A stretch of DNA of 64,000 nt from Hydrangea macrophylla. Taxonomy: Eukaryota > Streptophyta > Magnoliopsida > Cornales > Hydrangeaceae. The stretch spans positions 59,920,274 through 59,984,273 of the forward strand of contig CM066998.1 of NCBI GenBank assembly GCA_033977485.1, in the 5' to 3' direction. A model generated the notes under the pieces. The model was not told the origin of the DNA, made no database searches, and saw only the letters and a program-made list of their open reading frames with translations. The number at the start of each line of letters is the position of its first letter. The first letter of the stretch is position 1. The position numbers and the translations under genes were made by a program. Positions 9,371 to 20,731 of this stretch are shown here, piece after piece.

Positions 9371-10120
9371 TAATTTTTTTTCCCATGTACACCATTTTGC
9401 CCAATATCTTAAGAGTTTTGAGGACTTATTGTATGGATGTATTGTGTTTGTAATACGGTACCCGTAGGAAATAATGTAGAATTCTACAGAGTAATATAAA
9501 AATAACATTGAGCTATGGTCTAATAATACAGTTACCTTCCATTTCAGTACACTTTTCTGCAAGAATTGGGTGGTGGGTTGGTGTTGATGGTGAAGAAAGT
9601 GGTGGAAGAAGGTGGTGGGGAGGTCCAATGGAGGGTGAGATTGTGTATTAATGGGAATTGGTTTGAGGTTGAAGATGAAGATGAAGATGATGAGGGTAGT
9701 GGTCTGATGGTGGTGGTGATGGTGGAGAGGGGTGGCCGTGATGGTGGCTGCCTCTCTCTCTCTCTCATCAGATTTTGCAAAAATCTCCAAATTTTTCCTT
9801 TTGCTTGATCTGTCAAGATTAAACTTTTTGTTCTGTGTTTGTAATGTAAAATGACCAAAAAAACACTTTAAGTGGGTCATGTGAGGAGCACGTACTGTTT
9901 TCCGTCCAGTTTAACCGAAATTGTTAACGGAGGGGCTATATTGCAATTTGCCATATATATTAAGGACTTAATTGATAAAATTAAAATATTATGATGCAAA
10001 ATTAAAAAAACAGTGTATATTTTAGAGATACAAAATACTTTTTACCATTTTTTTATTTTTATTTTTTTTAAACTATGTAAATACTGTGCAAACTACGAGC
10101 TTAGTGCACCGAAGCATTTC

Positions 10121-10155
10121 TCTCTCTCTATATATATATATATGTATTTTGTGTG

Positions 10156-10197
<42 letters not shown>
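10121..10197. repeat. TA and GA microsatellites
   Basis: A CT/TA tract (about 10121-10145) is followed by a run of roughly 19 GA units (10159-10197). Open frames crossing it encode only RERERE-type low complexity. 10198-10438 shows no recognisable gene. Confidence 0.9.
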
Positions 10198-10199
<2 letters not shown>

Positions 10200-10438
10200 T
10201 CTGTTTGGAGGGAAAGTTGGAATAGCAACAGAGGGGTAGAGGACAATAATATTAATGGGTTACCTTTTTGGAGAAAGGGACGTGAGTATTTGTGGTTGGG
10301 TTCGCGAGTGTTGTGACTTGTGAGCCACTGATTCAGTCCTTTACAGCTTTCGATGTAAAAATCTTCACTGCCACATGGCAGAATTTTGCTGGTCGATCGG
10401 GATTAATCAATGAACTTGGATTATAGAATAATTTATTT

Positions 10439-10605
10439 GAGAAAATGCTAGGAGCACATAACACATTCTATATCAGAACTTTAAATGTATGTGCGTAGTG
10501 TTATGTAAGTGATGGATAAAAAAATATAAAAAATTCAAATACCACAAGGTACAACACATTTAAATTCCTATTATCAATGTCTTTTGTGTCTAGCAATTTT
10601 GTATT
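10439..10605. mobile_element. Diverged copy of the 7769 MITE family
   Basis: Left end TTGAGAAAATGCTAGGAGCA and an internal ATTCAAATACCACAAGGTAC block correspond to the copy at 7769-7932 (ATTCAAACAGTACAAGGTAC). The right end is degraded, with TCTAGCAATTTTG in place of CTAGCATTTCTCAA. Confidence 0.7.
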
Positions 10606-10809
10606 TTTTTTCAATTGGAATAGCAATATTTATGATATTGGGATAAATACGATTTTAGTAATTTTTTTTTGGTAAAATTTAGAAGTCATGCACTACATTG
10701 CTTTTTTCGAAATGAAGTTATTATGAACCTTTTGAGTAAAATTAAAAAGTCATTAACTTTTATACAACATAAGTGAGCAACTCTTGTAACATTGGGAGTA
10801 ACCTTTCAC

Positions 10810-11495
10810 TAGGGTTGCAAGTCGGGCAAGACCCGATTGTCTCAGGCATTGTCCAGACTCGCCCAAGCTCGAGGTCAAACTGTGATATCATTGCCCACGG
10901 CTCAGCCCGTGGTGAAATCGGATTCCACGGATTGCCCGAATTGGGACTTTGGCAGTTTGCTTTTTAATTTTTCATACCACTTCAGTCTTACTCATGTTTA
11001 CATCGAGAATAACTTACTGTTTCCAATATCATGTCAATTGTTAAAACTAAAATTCAATAAAAATGTCTTTTCATGCGAACCAACATCAAGTACAAACACA
11101 ACAATTAGGAATTGAACAAAGTTACAAACCAACAATTCAATCCTCATAGTTCCAAACCATTACAAGCAACATAGATAATGAAAGAAAGTTTTAAATTTCA
11201 TGAACTCCAAATTTCAACTCTATTGATTCATCCATATTCAGCTCCACCTTCTCAATTCCTGAAAATGAAAATTAAATTAGAAAGCAACATGATAAACAAA
11301 TATTGAAAGTGATTAATTTAAAGAGAAACAACGTGAAATTTAAATTGTACCTCATGGATTAAAGTTTAAACACTTGTTTCAAGTGTTGCTACTTGAAACA
11401 AAAAGAGCTTCAATTTCTTTAGTTATAGCTACACAATTTAAAAGTACAATAATGTTATCCATATCATTTTTTCAATAAAAGAGAGAAAGATAGAT
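10810..11495 (-). mobile_element. 3' terminal region of a decayed hAT transposon (probable)
   Basis: Starts TAGGGTTGCAAGTCGGGC with following GCCCG/CGGGC subterminal repeats, typical of a hAT end. The next 500 bp is AT-rich and non-coding. The transposase C-terminus on the minus strand begins just right of the LTR complex at 21820. The 7-mer AAGATAG occurs immediately left of that complex (11487-11493) and immediately right of it (21788-21794). I therefore infer that 10810-11495 and 21788 onward were once contiguous and were split by LTR insertion. Confidence 0.55.
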
Positions 11496-12249
11496 TGTCA
11501 CGCCCGTCCCTGAAAATACATTTGTTTTAAAATACAAAATTTTTTTATTGAGAATTATTAATGTGATTTAATAATTGTGAAAATGGTTGACTGGGGTCAA
11601 CGGAAAGTGTCAAATGAGGACACGGTAACCCAATAATTCATGTGGAACTTGACATGATTAAATGTCGTTTGTGTGGATTAAATATTATTTGAATTATCTG
11701 GTATATGTGAATAGTGAATAAAACTGTGTTGTGTAATTTTTTGATAGTTTGATCTTGTCAGAGATCATTTTGAATGAATTAGGGATAACCAAAATGATAT
11801 GTTGCAAAAGAGGTAGGTTATCTAGAAATTCTACGAAAATAGTTTTCGGAACATAATTACGGCGACAAACGAAACTTAGACGAAAACTTTCATAATTTAT
11901 AGTTTTCACTCGTGAAGCAATAAATTAGACGTGTAAGACGTTTCGGGAATAGTTAGAAGTTTGAGAACTCGTGGGGAGATAAATGTAATTTCTGAAACTC
12001 ATGTATATATTTATAGTAAGTTCAAGATATTTTTCATTTCAAAGCATCTCCAAACTTTTGGGGGCTTAGGAGAAAAAGGAGATTTTGGAGCTTTGAGCTT
12101 CACGACGCCAATCGATGACCTTCCGTCCGTTGGTTGTCAACCAAATTACATATTCAGACTCTTCGAGGTAAGAGCTATGTTTTGATACTTCTTAGGCCTT
12201 GTTTGGCTAAGTTTTTATGAAAATCCTAATATGAAGTTTTCTTGGAAAA
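11496..12249 (+). mobile_element. Chromovirus-like LTR, left part (host of the Helitron)
   Basis: Starts TGTCACGCCCGTCC. It matches the solo LTR at 16307 block for block: GACACGG, CATGATTAAATG, TCTACGAAAATAGTTTTC, CTCGTGG and TCGAGGTAAGAGCT all recur in the same order. It is interrupted at 12249 by a Helitron and resumes at 15701. It lacks an adjacent internal coding region, so it is an LTR relic rather than a full element. Confidence 0.75.
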
Positions 12250-13950
12250 TCTATATAATATTATAGGTCAGTGTGGACCCATAAATTATATGACTAGGAC
12301 AAAGAAACTTATGACTAAGATGATTAATTTACTGTGATTGGATAGCTTTTGGTGATTGGTCATGATGACTAGACTCACATATTCACAGCACACAACACCC
12401 CCCAAACCCTTATTCTGCCCCTTCAAACTCTCACAGCCCACCGCTCTCACTCTTTCTATCCTCCACACCCACATGGCCCAGACCTATCACAGATCTTAAC
12501 TGAACCTATCACAGATCTCAACTCTCTCTCTCTCTCAAAGCTCTCACAGCCCACCTTCTCTCTCTGTCTCTCTCTCAGCGCCACCGTCTACACTCAGATC
12601 CACCGCCTCTCTCTCAGTCTCACCGTTGAGCACGGCCTCCTCCAGATCTCCACAGCCGAACACAGTCACCGACTCCAAGAATCGTGCCCAGATTGCATTT
12701 TCAGCGCCTCCCTCCGGCGAAGTTACTGTCCAACCCTGGTGTGATATGCATCGCAAAGGTATGGTCGATGTACGCAGTGCCAGAAATGGACTACGATGAC
12801 ATACACAGCACCGGGTTGGGCTACGACGGCCGGCGCGTGGTGGTGGTGTCGGATCACCCTCTTCGTCTTCCTCGCTTTTAGCTGAAGCAATTTATTCTCA
12901 CTGATGTTCATCCCAACAATCAGTAACTTTCCAATTCTATCATTTTTTAATCTTTGCTTTCAATTTTTCATCTCATCTCATCTCATAAGAAATAGTTTGT
13001 GTATGGAAGAAATAGTTTGTGTATCCAATCTCATCTCCAGCCAAAGCAGCCATATTAGTGTGTGCTAATTTCTTTACTTTTTTTTTATCAGTGAGTGTTA
13101 ATTTCAAAACAATTTAAGAAAATGGCATCCTACTTTAATTGGAACACTCAAGACTCAATCATATTATTGGAAAAATAGTATGAGTGCTTTTAGTAAAACA
13201 CTTCAGAAAAAGGGCATCCTATTTTTATTGGAACATTCAAATCATATTGTTGGGATTCATTATTCAATTATCATTTGTGATTCAATCATATTTGTTGGGA
13301 TTCAGATGAGGAAATATATGAGTGCTAATTTGTTTACTCACTTTTTTGTGTTGGAAAAACAATTTAAGAAAATAGCATCCTTTTATTGAAACATTCAAAT
13401 CATCTCTGGTATTCAATTATGTTTGGCCACCCAAGCATTACATCAAGATCTTGGGAGAAAAAAGCTCCAAGCCCAATTTGAAGATCTACACATATATTTG
13501 TTTATCTGTTTTTGACAATTTTGTCTATGTTTGCTTATATGTTTGTTCTCTTGAACCAAAAGAAAAAAAAATTGATGAGCATCATTTATTACACCTTTTA
13601 AGGAAGCAAGATAAGGTTGAATTGCCAGTAGTTGTTGGACTTTTCTTCTCACTCCATTCTTTCCTTTTTCATATTTCTTATTATTTGTATAATTGGCATA
13701 ATTTTTGGTTTATACATAGAAAAAAATTGAAAAGTGCAGGAAATTCTCAAATGAATTACAGTAGAAAATTCTTATCCTAATTATTAGGGCGAAACTAAAA
13801 TGGAAAGTATATGTATAAATGTACTCTTACCCTAAATTAGAAAATTCTTATCCTAACTATTACTCTAAAACTCTACAAGTATATATTCTTTGTTATATAT
13901 ATATATATAAGGTATATATTCTTATCATATTCCCGGCAACTTTCACTCAC

Positions 13951-14080
13951 CTAATAATATTTTTCTCCTAATTCCTCTCCCTCAAATCAATTATCAGGTT
14001 TATCTCTCCCTAAACCTAATAATATTTTTCTCCTAATTCCTCTCCCTCAAATCAATTATTAGATTTATCTCTCCCTAAAC
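13951..14080. repeat. 65-bp tandem duplication inside the Helitron
   Basis: Two nearly identical copies of a 65-bp unit begin CTAATAATATTTTTCTCC at 13951 and 14016. They differ at a few positions, for example TTATCAGG versus TTATTAGA. Confidence 0.9.
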
Positions 14081-14510
14081 CTGTCTCCTAAAAACTATAA
14101 CACATTCTCTCTCTTTTTCATTAGAGTTGTCTCTCAATTTTGTAAAATATTCTCAACATTATTGTTGTTAATTTGGAGTGTTATTCTCATGTGCTTTACT
14201 ATTGGTAGCTCTACACTATTGTTGTATAGGTGTCTCAAATCTTTTTTATTTTCTATGCATTAATCTAGGTTTTGATATAAAAACACGTATGCATGAAGTA
14301 AAGATCAGAATAAATAGTTCATGTATTCTTCTCATTATTAGGAGCCATCCATTTTGATAAAAAGAAAAGGAACAAAAAAAAAAAAAAACCATAGTTGTAC
14401 TATTCCCATGCATATGTGGTTCATCTCTCTCTTTCATTTCTCTTTTTGTTGTTTCAGTTTTAAAAGCTTTATGAAAGGTTTAAACTGAGATAGCAAAACA
14501 GATTTATTTC

Positions 14511-14512
<2 letters not shown>

Positions 14513-14561
<49 letters not shown>
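14513..14561. repeat. GA microsatellite
   Basis: About 24 AG units inside the Helitron. Confidence 0.95.
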
Positions 14562-14565
<4 letters not shown>

Positions 14566-15673
14566 CTGAGTATTTGTCAAATAGCTATTTGCTTATTTGA
14601 CACCCAATTCTCTCTTTTTGTTGAGTTCTTTTCAGGACTGTTAATTGCTGAAATTATGTACAAATTAAGAGCAATTGACATTAATTCTTTGTTAACTCCC
14701 ATTGTTTTCTACCATCTTTATTTGCTTATTTGACACTCAATTCTCTCTTTTTGATGTGCTATTTTCAGCATCTTTATCCAAAAAAAAATTGATTGTCTCC
14801 ATCTGCATTAGAGCAAAGGTCTTGGAGTTGGCATTCATATATGTAGCCATAGATATTCAAAGGTTGTGACTAATAACTAAGTGTAATGATGTAGTTTATG
14901 GGGTAATTGAAGTGTAAACCGTTGTGTTAAGTTGCCAATTAATGCTTTTGGAATGGACGTGTTCCACCAACAACACATATTGTGAAAGCCTTCATTCTTT
15001 TTACAAGAATATCTACATGCATATGTAGATATTTATTTACTACAGTCTTTTCTATTTTTAATTTTATATTAATATAGGTTTACATTATGTACATGTATAT
15101 GTTCCCAGTAATGATCTCAGTGTTTCTTTATTTTCTTTTTCTTTTTTGGGTTGCATCAGTGTTACACAATTAGACCTCACAAATGAACACTGTTGAATGT
15201 AAAGAATTGAAAGTTAGATTCAATGGCAGACCTGGTGGTAGACTGAGTTTAAATGATGATTTTGCATTTATGTGGGGATGTTTTTAATTTGGTAGTTTGA
15301 GGTTGCAATGCTTTCCTAATGGGAATGTGTTTACTTTGTTATCAACTGAAAGATTGGTGTTTTCCCTACAATATACTCATTTACTTCTACTATTGATGTA
15401 AAGTCTACTTTTCCTTTGGCAATTTCATTTTTGTTAACTGTTTGGGATGGTAGAAAAATTATTAAACTCGCAAGTAAAATTATGTATCGTTTGGGAGATC
15501 TGGGAAAAACACCCCTTTCGCTTCATCTAAATCAAATATCATTAAAATCCTTATTTATCTTCTTTCTAATTTTTTTAACTGTTATAACTAGTTGTACTTT
15601 TCAAAAGTAAGAACGCACTGGGGTGGTCGCTCGCTAGCATCACCAACATAGCAAACTATTTCTTTTAGGTATA

Positions 15674-15700
15674 GTGCCCTCGGGCACGGGCAATTACTAG
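15674..15700 (+). other. Helitron 3' terminal hairpin and CTAG end
   Basis: GTGCCC-TC-GGGCAC can form a 5-6 bp stem. It is followed by GGGCAATTA and CTAG. The next base is T of the host. Confidence 0.88.
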
Positions 15701-16306
15701 TGTATAAATACTTATAGGAATCACTTGTAATCAAAGATCCGCCGTAGAATCACACTCCTAGTACTTCTCTTGAAATCTTAATAGTGTGGCTTAGGGTATG
15801 AATTCTACATTGAAACTCATGTATATATATAGAAAGTTCAAGATATTTTTCATTTCAAAACATCTCCAAACTTTTGGGGGCTTAGGGGAAAAATGAGATT
15901 TTGGAGCTTCGACCTTCACGACACCAATCAACGACCTTCCGTCCGTTGGTTTTCAACCAAATTACATATTCAGACTCCTCGAGGTAAAAGCTATGTTTTG
16001 ATACCTATTAGGCCTCGTTTGGCTAAGTTTTTACAAAAATCCTAATACGGAGTTTTCTTCAAAAATGTATAAATACTTGTAGGAATCACTTGTAATCAGT
16101 GATTCGGCGTAGAATCACATGTCTAGTACTTCTCCTGAAATATTAAGAGTGTGGCTTAGGGTATGAATTCTACACCTATGATTGCAGAAAATTTACATGT
16201 TTTAAAATATCTGACTTGATATTTTGGATCTGGGCGAAATTTATGTATTAATTAGGCCGGTTAATTATGCACGTGAAAATGCAAGAAAAGCACGTATATG
16301 TGATTA
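15701..16306 (+). mobile_element. LTR continuation with internal tandem duplication
   Basis: 15701-15807 completes the LTR segment interrupted by the Helitron. 15808-16172 then repeats the segment already seen at about 11993-12249 plus 15701-15807 (GAAACTCATGTATATAT through GTATGAATTCTACA), so the LTR carries a tandem duplication of about 365 bp. The second copy is intact and serves as the Helitron empty site. The LTR continues to GATTA at 16302-16306, where another LTR is inserted. Confidence 0.75.
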
Positions 16307-18420
16307 TGTCACGCCCATCCTAGAAAATCATTGTTTTAACATGCATATTTGAGATTTTGAGCATTATTAATGTCGATTAATAAATTAAGATGAGTTGACG
16401 TGGGTCAACAGTGAGGTGTCAATCGAGGACACGGAAATCAGAGGAATCATGATACATTGACATGATTAAATGACATTTATGTGATTTAAATGATATTTGA
16501 CTTTACCTAATTTTCATGAATAGTAGTAATTATACCTATGTAGTATAATTTCTGGTAGATTTGATCCTGTTAGAGATCATTTTGAGTAATATAGTGGTAA
16601 TGTAGATGATACGTGCATAAAAAGTAGTTTATCTAGAGATTCTACGAAAATAGTTTTCAGAACGTAATTACGGACCCAAACGGAACTTAGTCGAAAATTG
16701 TTGTAATTTGTCGTTTTCACTCGTAAAGTAATAATTTGGACGTGTGCGACGTTTGAAGAATTAATTAGAAGTTTTGAGAACTCGTGGAGAGTTAAATGTA
16801 ATTTCCGAGAGTTGTGCCTATAAATAGAATAGTTTAAAATATTTTCATAAATATCTTCAAACACAATATCTAGAGAGAGAGAGAGAGGGAGAAAGAGAAA
16901 GAGAGAGAGATAAGGGAGACTTGTGGCTACGATCTTCCCGACGACATACGGCGACTGTTCGTCCGTCAGTTTTCAACTAGATTTTATATTTGGACTCCTC
17001 GAGGTAAGAGCTTCATTTTGAAACCTCTTAAGCCATGTTTGGAAAACTTTTATAAAAATCCTAATTCTAGAATTTTGGAAAAAATATGTAAATACTTGTA
17101 GGAATCACTTGTAATAAGAGATCCGGCTTAGAATCGGACTACTAGTACTTCTCCTGAAGTTATAGAACCGTAGCTCGAGGTATGAATTCTGAACCTATGT
17201 AATATAGGGAATTTTGGATGCTTTGGATATTATGTATGGATTGTGATTCGGGAAAAATTCATGTGTTAAATTAGGCCTGCTAATTTTAGCGAGTACGTAT
17301 TGAAAAGCATAGTGATATGGTTATGTGAGCATGGTAAATGATTATGTAGGTCAAAGGGGAGTTTGGTATAATTTCATGCCGGGGTACGCCTCTCGGTATT
17401 TGAGAGTTATAGTAGTGACGACTACTTGCTTGGTGTGGGAACCGGCCCAACCAGAGTAGTTGGATGCAATGGTTGAGTAATTCTGGCTAGCCATTGACTT
17501 CGCGGTTTAAGATTTAAGACTTACCGATATACCGGGAGAATGTGTATCTCTCTCCTCTCTCTCTCCAGAGACTAAATTATGTGGTTTATATGTTTAAAGC
17601 ATGAATGACCTCATATGCATATGTTTAGAATTGTACACTCAGCACATAGCTGAGCAATGGAGACTTACTCCATTGCAGGTGATAAGAAGAAAGGCAATAA
17701 GAAGCGAGAGGAGTGAGGCCGAGGAACGCGGGGGAATCACCACTTGTTTATACTTTTGTAATTTCATTCTAGTGATGTAATATGGAATGATATATACGTT
17801 TTAATTTGTCAAACTCAGAATGGTTTGTAGTATTGTAGTCACTAGTCAAAACTCTTGTATATATGTTTTGAATCGTTGAAATGTAGTTATGTTTATGTTG
17901 GTATTCGATTGGAGAATCATGGCTTTGTATTGCTGCAGAATGGGCAGCTTTGAGGGGTATCAGTCGACTGGGTCTTCGACATTGTCGACTGGACCCTTGT
18001 TTTTAAAGAAATATCCTTTAGTTTTTAAAGGCATCAGTCGACTGGAGGATGGGATATAGTCTATTGGTTTCTGCACGAAAACATGACATTCTGCTAGAGA
18101 TTTTCAGTCGACCGAACATGTACCAGTCAACTGAGAATTTGAGGCCCCAGCCGACTGAGTCTCCGACACAGTCGACTGGATTGGGCGATTAAACTTTCCT
18201 ACTTTCTGCTTTTGACCTCCAGTCAACTGGGTCTCCACTGGACCACTGTTTTCAAATTGGATTCTTTTGGAAGTGTTCCAATTGGGCAAAACTTTTTATA
18301 ACTCTAATTTTAATGCATCTTACTTATGTTTCCTACTACTATTTACTTTAAAGGAATTGGATGAGCCTTGGTGGCGTGTCACGTGTCCTATTTCTGCCCG
18401 TAGCGGGATAGATTATGACA
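16307..18420 (+). mobile_element. Solo LTR (2,114 bp) with 5-bp TSD
   Basis: Starts TGTCACGCCCATCC and ends GGGATAGATTATGACA. It is flanked by an exact GATTA duplication at 16302-16306 and 18421-18425. A TATA box (CCTATAAATAG) lies near 16808, consistent with plus-strand transcription. Sequence on both sides belongs to a related LTR, so this one inserted into its own kind and then lost its interior by LTR-LTR recombination. It carries a GTCGAC palindrome array at 17961-18241 and a GA-rich tract near 16873-16910. The superfamily (Ty3/gypsy, chromovirus-like) is inferred from LTR similarity, not from coding sequence. Confidence 0.85.
17961..18241. repeat. Paired-palindrome array, CAGTCGACTG type
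   Basis: Ten sites related to CAGTCGACTGG. Centres lie at about 17965, 17986, 18039, 18061, 18110, 18128, 18152, 18173, 18224 and 18235. Spacings within pairs are 21, 22, 18, 21 and 11; the last pair has apparently lost about 10 bp. First members of successive pairs are 74, 71, 42 and 72 bp apart. Variants such as GTCAAC and GTCTAT look like decay of the CpG-centred core. Confidence 0.85.
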
Positions 18421-18837
18421 GATTATATGAGCATGCTATGTGTCTACGTGGGTTAAAGGGGAGATTGGTACAACTTCATCCGGAGGTAAGCTTCTCGATA
18501 TTTGAGGATTTTTGTAGCGACGGCTACAATGCATGGTTTGGGAGAAGGCCCTGCCAGGGCACAGTGCATGGTTTGGGAGAAGGCCCGGCCATGGCACTTA
18601 GATGAGTAATTGGGAGAATTTCCCTCCATAGCATCAATTTCATAATTTCAATACCGAATAAATGCGTATCTCTTACCCTGGAGACTAATTTGATGTGTTT
18701 TCATGTTTTAAGAATTAATTGTCATATAATCATTTGTGTAGAATTGTGCACTTAGCATATAGCTCAGTAGTGGAGTTTTACTTTATTGCAGGTGAAAAAA
18801 GAAAGTAAAGAAGAAGTGTTAAGAGTGAGGTCAATGG
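18421..18837 (+). mobile_element. Remainder of the LTR split by the solo LTR
   Basis: Resumes at GATTATATGAGCATG. It matches the region 17310-17710 of the solo LTR (GGTTAAAGGGGAGATTGG, CGACGGCTAC, GTGTAGAATTGTGCAC, TTGCAGGTGA). A duplicated GCATGGTTTGGGAGAAGGCC block lies near 18531 and 18565. It is cut off by the next LTR at 18838. Confidence 0.75.
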
Positions 18838-19508
18838 TGTCACGCCTCGGAACAAGAAAAATAGAGAAAAATAAACTTTCTTTTTGGGTGGTTAGGGAAT
18901 GACGGGTGAATGTCATTAATTTGTCCATACCACACAGTACTAGTCAACTAAACGTAACAAGAACAGCAATAATATCAAACTGAATATATATTACAAAAGT
19001 TCTAGCTATTACCATATCATCAGAGTGAGCTACAGGAATATAAAAGGTTTGTAAGCAACACATGCCCAAGTACCAATTTTAACAAAGTTAACAAAAATAT
19101 AAACTAAAACTCTGTCTTCTTCTGCAGCTCGCGTAAACGTAATCGTCTGCGTAATAGTCTTCCTCAGCTTCTCCAACTTTAGTAGATTTTCCCTTGGTGT
19201 AGCCCTCCTCCAAGTAGTAACCACCTTCGTCTAGTTCATTGCATGTAATGGCATAGACAGGGTAGGTTGGATGGGGAATGTCCAAGCAATGTAGGCCATC
19301 AGCTTATTGAAAGCTGAATGATCAATAACTAACATGGTCTCATAGGTATAAAGATATTACCAGTTATGAACAATATATAGTAGTGATACTAATAATGTCT
19401 TTTCTTCTTTTATTCTGAACTCATTACCCAATTCTTAACGTCTTTCAACCCTAAGGCTGACTGTACCAACCCCGACTGACTGAGATGATGTAATTATATC
19501 ATCACGAC

Positions 19509-19742
19509 ATACGAGTGCTCTTGTTCACCGCATCAAAGCTTTTAAGAACTCTTGTGAGCACCATACATCATTCCAATATGGATGCTGGTTTATAGACACA
19601 CCAATACTCTGGTTCACTGCTTTTAAGAAGTCTTACTATTCACCGCTTTTAAGAACACTCGTGAGTATCATCCGTCCATAATCAATACGTATTGGTACTC
19701 TTGTTCACCGCGTCATGGCTTTTAAGAACTCTTGCGAGTACA
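19509..19742. repeat. Degenerate subrepeats in LTR
   Basis: Three to four copies of a unit with CTCTTGTTCACCGC, then GCTTTTAAGAACTCTTG and GAGTA (starting near 19516, 19610, 19637 and 19697). Each unit also has internal inverted symmetry (TACTC ... GAGTA). Confidence 0.75.
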
Positions 19743-20083
19743 GTACATAACACTCACATCCTATGCAGATTTGCTCACTACTGATCCCTGGCACTGACAT
19801 ACTTGCATTAAGAGGCACCGATACCCAACTGACTAAATCATTACCATGTTATCAACATTACCCACCGCTATACCTTATACTATTGACCTTATCTCATTAT
19901 CGTGTCGTAATATTACTAGCTTTTCGAATCCGAATATGTTACTCACCATATTATCTTAATCTCATTATTGCATCCCAATTATCACTTACTCCATAATATA
20001 GCATAATGGAAGTCTGGAACATCAATTAAATGACTAAGCATTATGAATTATACACTAAGAGGAAGCAACCATGTTCTATTAAG

Positions 20084-20247
20084 TTCGATCGATTGAAACC
20101 ATTTCAATCGATTGAAGAAAGTAAGGTTTGATGGATTAAAGTATTCTCGATCGATTGAAGTAAAGGTGATCTCGATTGATTAAAGTCATTTTGATCGATT
20201 AAGACTGTGCGTGTTCGATCGATTGAACCTAAGTCGATCGCTCGAAT
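20084..20247. repeat. Paired-palindrome array, TTCGATCGATTGAA type (1)
   Basis: Eight sites in four pairs. Pair centres are 20090/20109, 20133/20152, 20177/20196 and 20220/20239, exactly 19 bp apart in every pair. Pairs recur every 43, 44 and 43 bp. Sites range from intact TTCGATCGATTGAA to decayed TTTGATGGATTAAA. Confidence 0.9.
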
Positions 20248-20731
20248 GTCGTCTTTCCCAAATTCTGGTAGTAAACGACCAGAGTCTGTTAGGGCGTGTT
20301 TGGTTCATTGTTAAATGTCCAAAACCTATAAAACATTATAACTAAGCTACTAAGTGAGTTTGAGACTCACCAAACGTCGTTAAGGGCATGCTTGGCAAAT
20401 GTCAAGCCTGAGCTCTCTCTCCAATGGCCTCCTCTTCTCTGTCTCTGTCTCTCTCTGCTTCTCCATCTTCTCTCCTTCTTCTACCTTATCTGCTTCTCTC
20501 TCTCTTCGCCGAACTGAGTATACATATAGATAGAGTGTGTTTGCATATATATATATATGTGTGTGTGTGTATATGGATATGTATATATATAAACACAAAC
20601 TTTCCCTCTCTCTCTAACTCTCTGGTTTCAACAACCCCCCCTACACACACAAATATGGTCACATATATATAGAGAATGGGGTGTGTAAGGTGGCAGTCCA
20701 GCATAAACTGAAGATAAGATGTTCTGACAAG

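Larger units (their letters stand above)
7935..10010. mobile_element. Long-TIR DNA transposon, non-autonomous (about 2.1 kb)
   Basis: The segments at about 7973-8230 and 9770-10000 are diverged inverted copies of about 250 bp. Shared blocks include TGGACGGAAAA, GTGCTCCTCACATGAC, AATCTTGACAGATCAA and GAGAGAGAGA. Such long inverted arms suit a Mutator-like or related TIR element. The interior has no recognisable transposase and carries a Stowaway-type insertion at 8570-9370. Exact ends and target duplication are unresolved. The small polyhistidine-like and acidic reading frames near 9544-9880 are low-complexity arm sequence. Confidence 0.75.
12250..15700 (+). mobile_element. Non-autonomous Helitron (3,451 bp)
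   Basis: Begins TCTATATAATATTATAGG and ends ACTAG, sitting exactly between an A and a T. A GTGCCCTCGGGCAC hairpin lies at 15674-15687, nine bases before the terminal CTAG. These are the Helitron hallmarks: 5' TC, 3' hairpin plus CTRR, insertion between A and T, no target duplication. Removing it joins AAAA to TGTATAAATAC. The tandem duplicate of the same LTR segment at about 16064-16075 reads exactly that, giving an internal empty site. No Rep/helicase gene is present. About 12400-12880 is CT-rich then more GC-rich than the rest, possibly a captured 5' gene fragment, but I recognise no protein in it. Confidence 0.9.

Noticed and set aside
9544..9880. Minus-strand frames with His, Pro and Ser runs, and a plus-strand acidic frame
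   Set aside because: Low-complexity sequence inside the right arm of the long-TIR transposon; no conserved motif.
12684..12881. 65-codon frame in the Helitron
   Set aside because: No recognisable domain and no splice context that I could defend; left as a possible gene fragment only.
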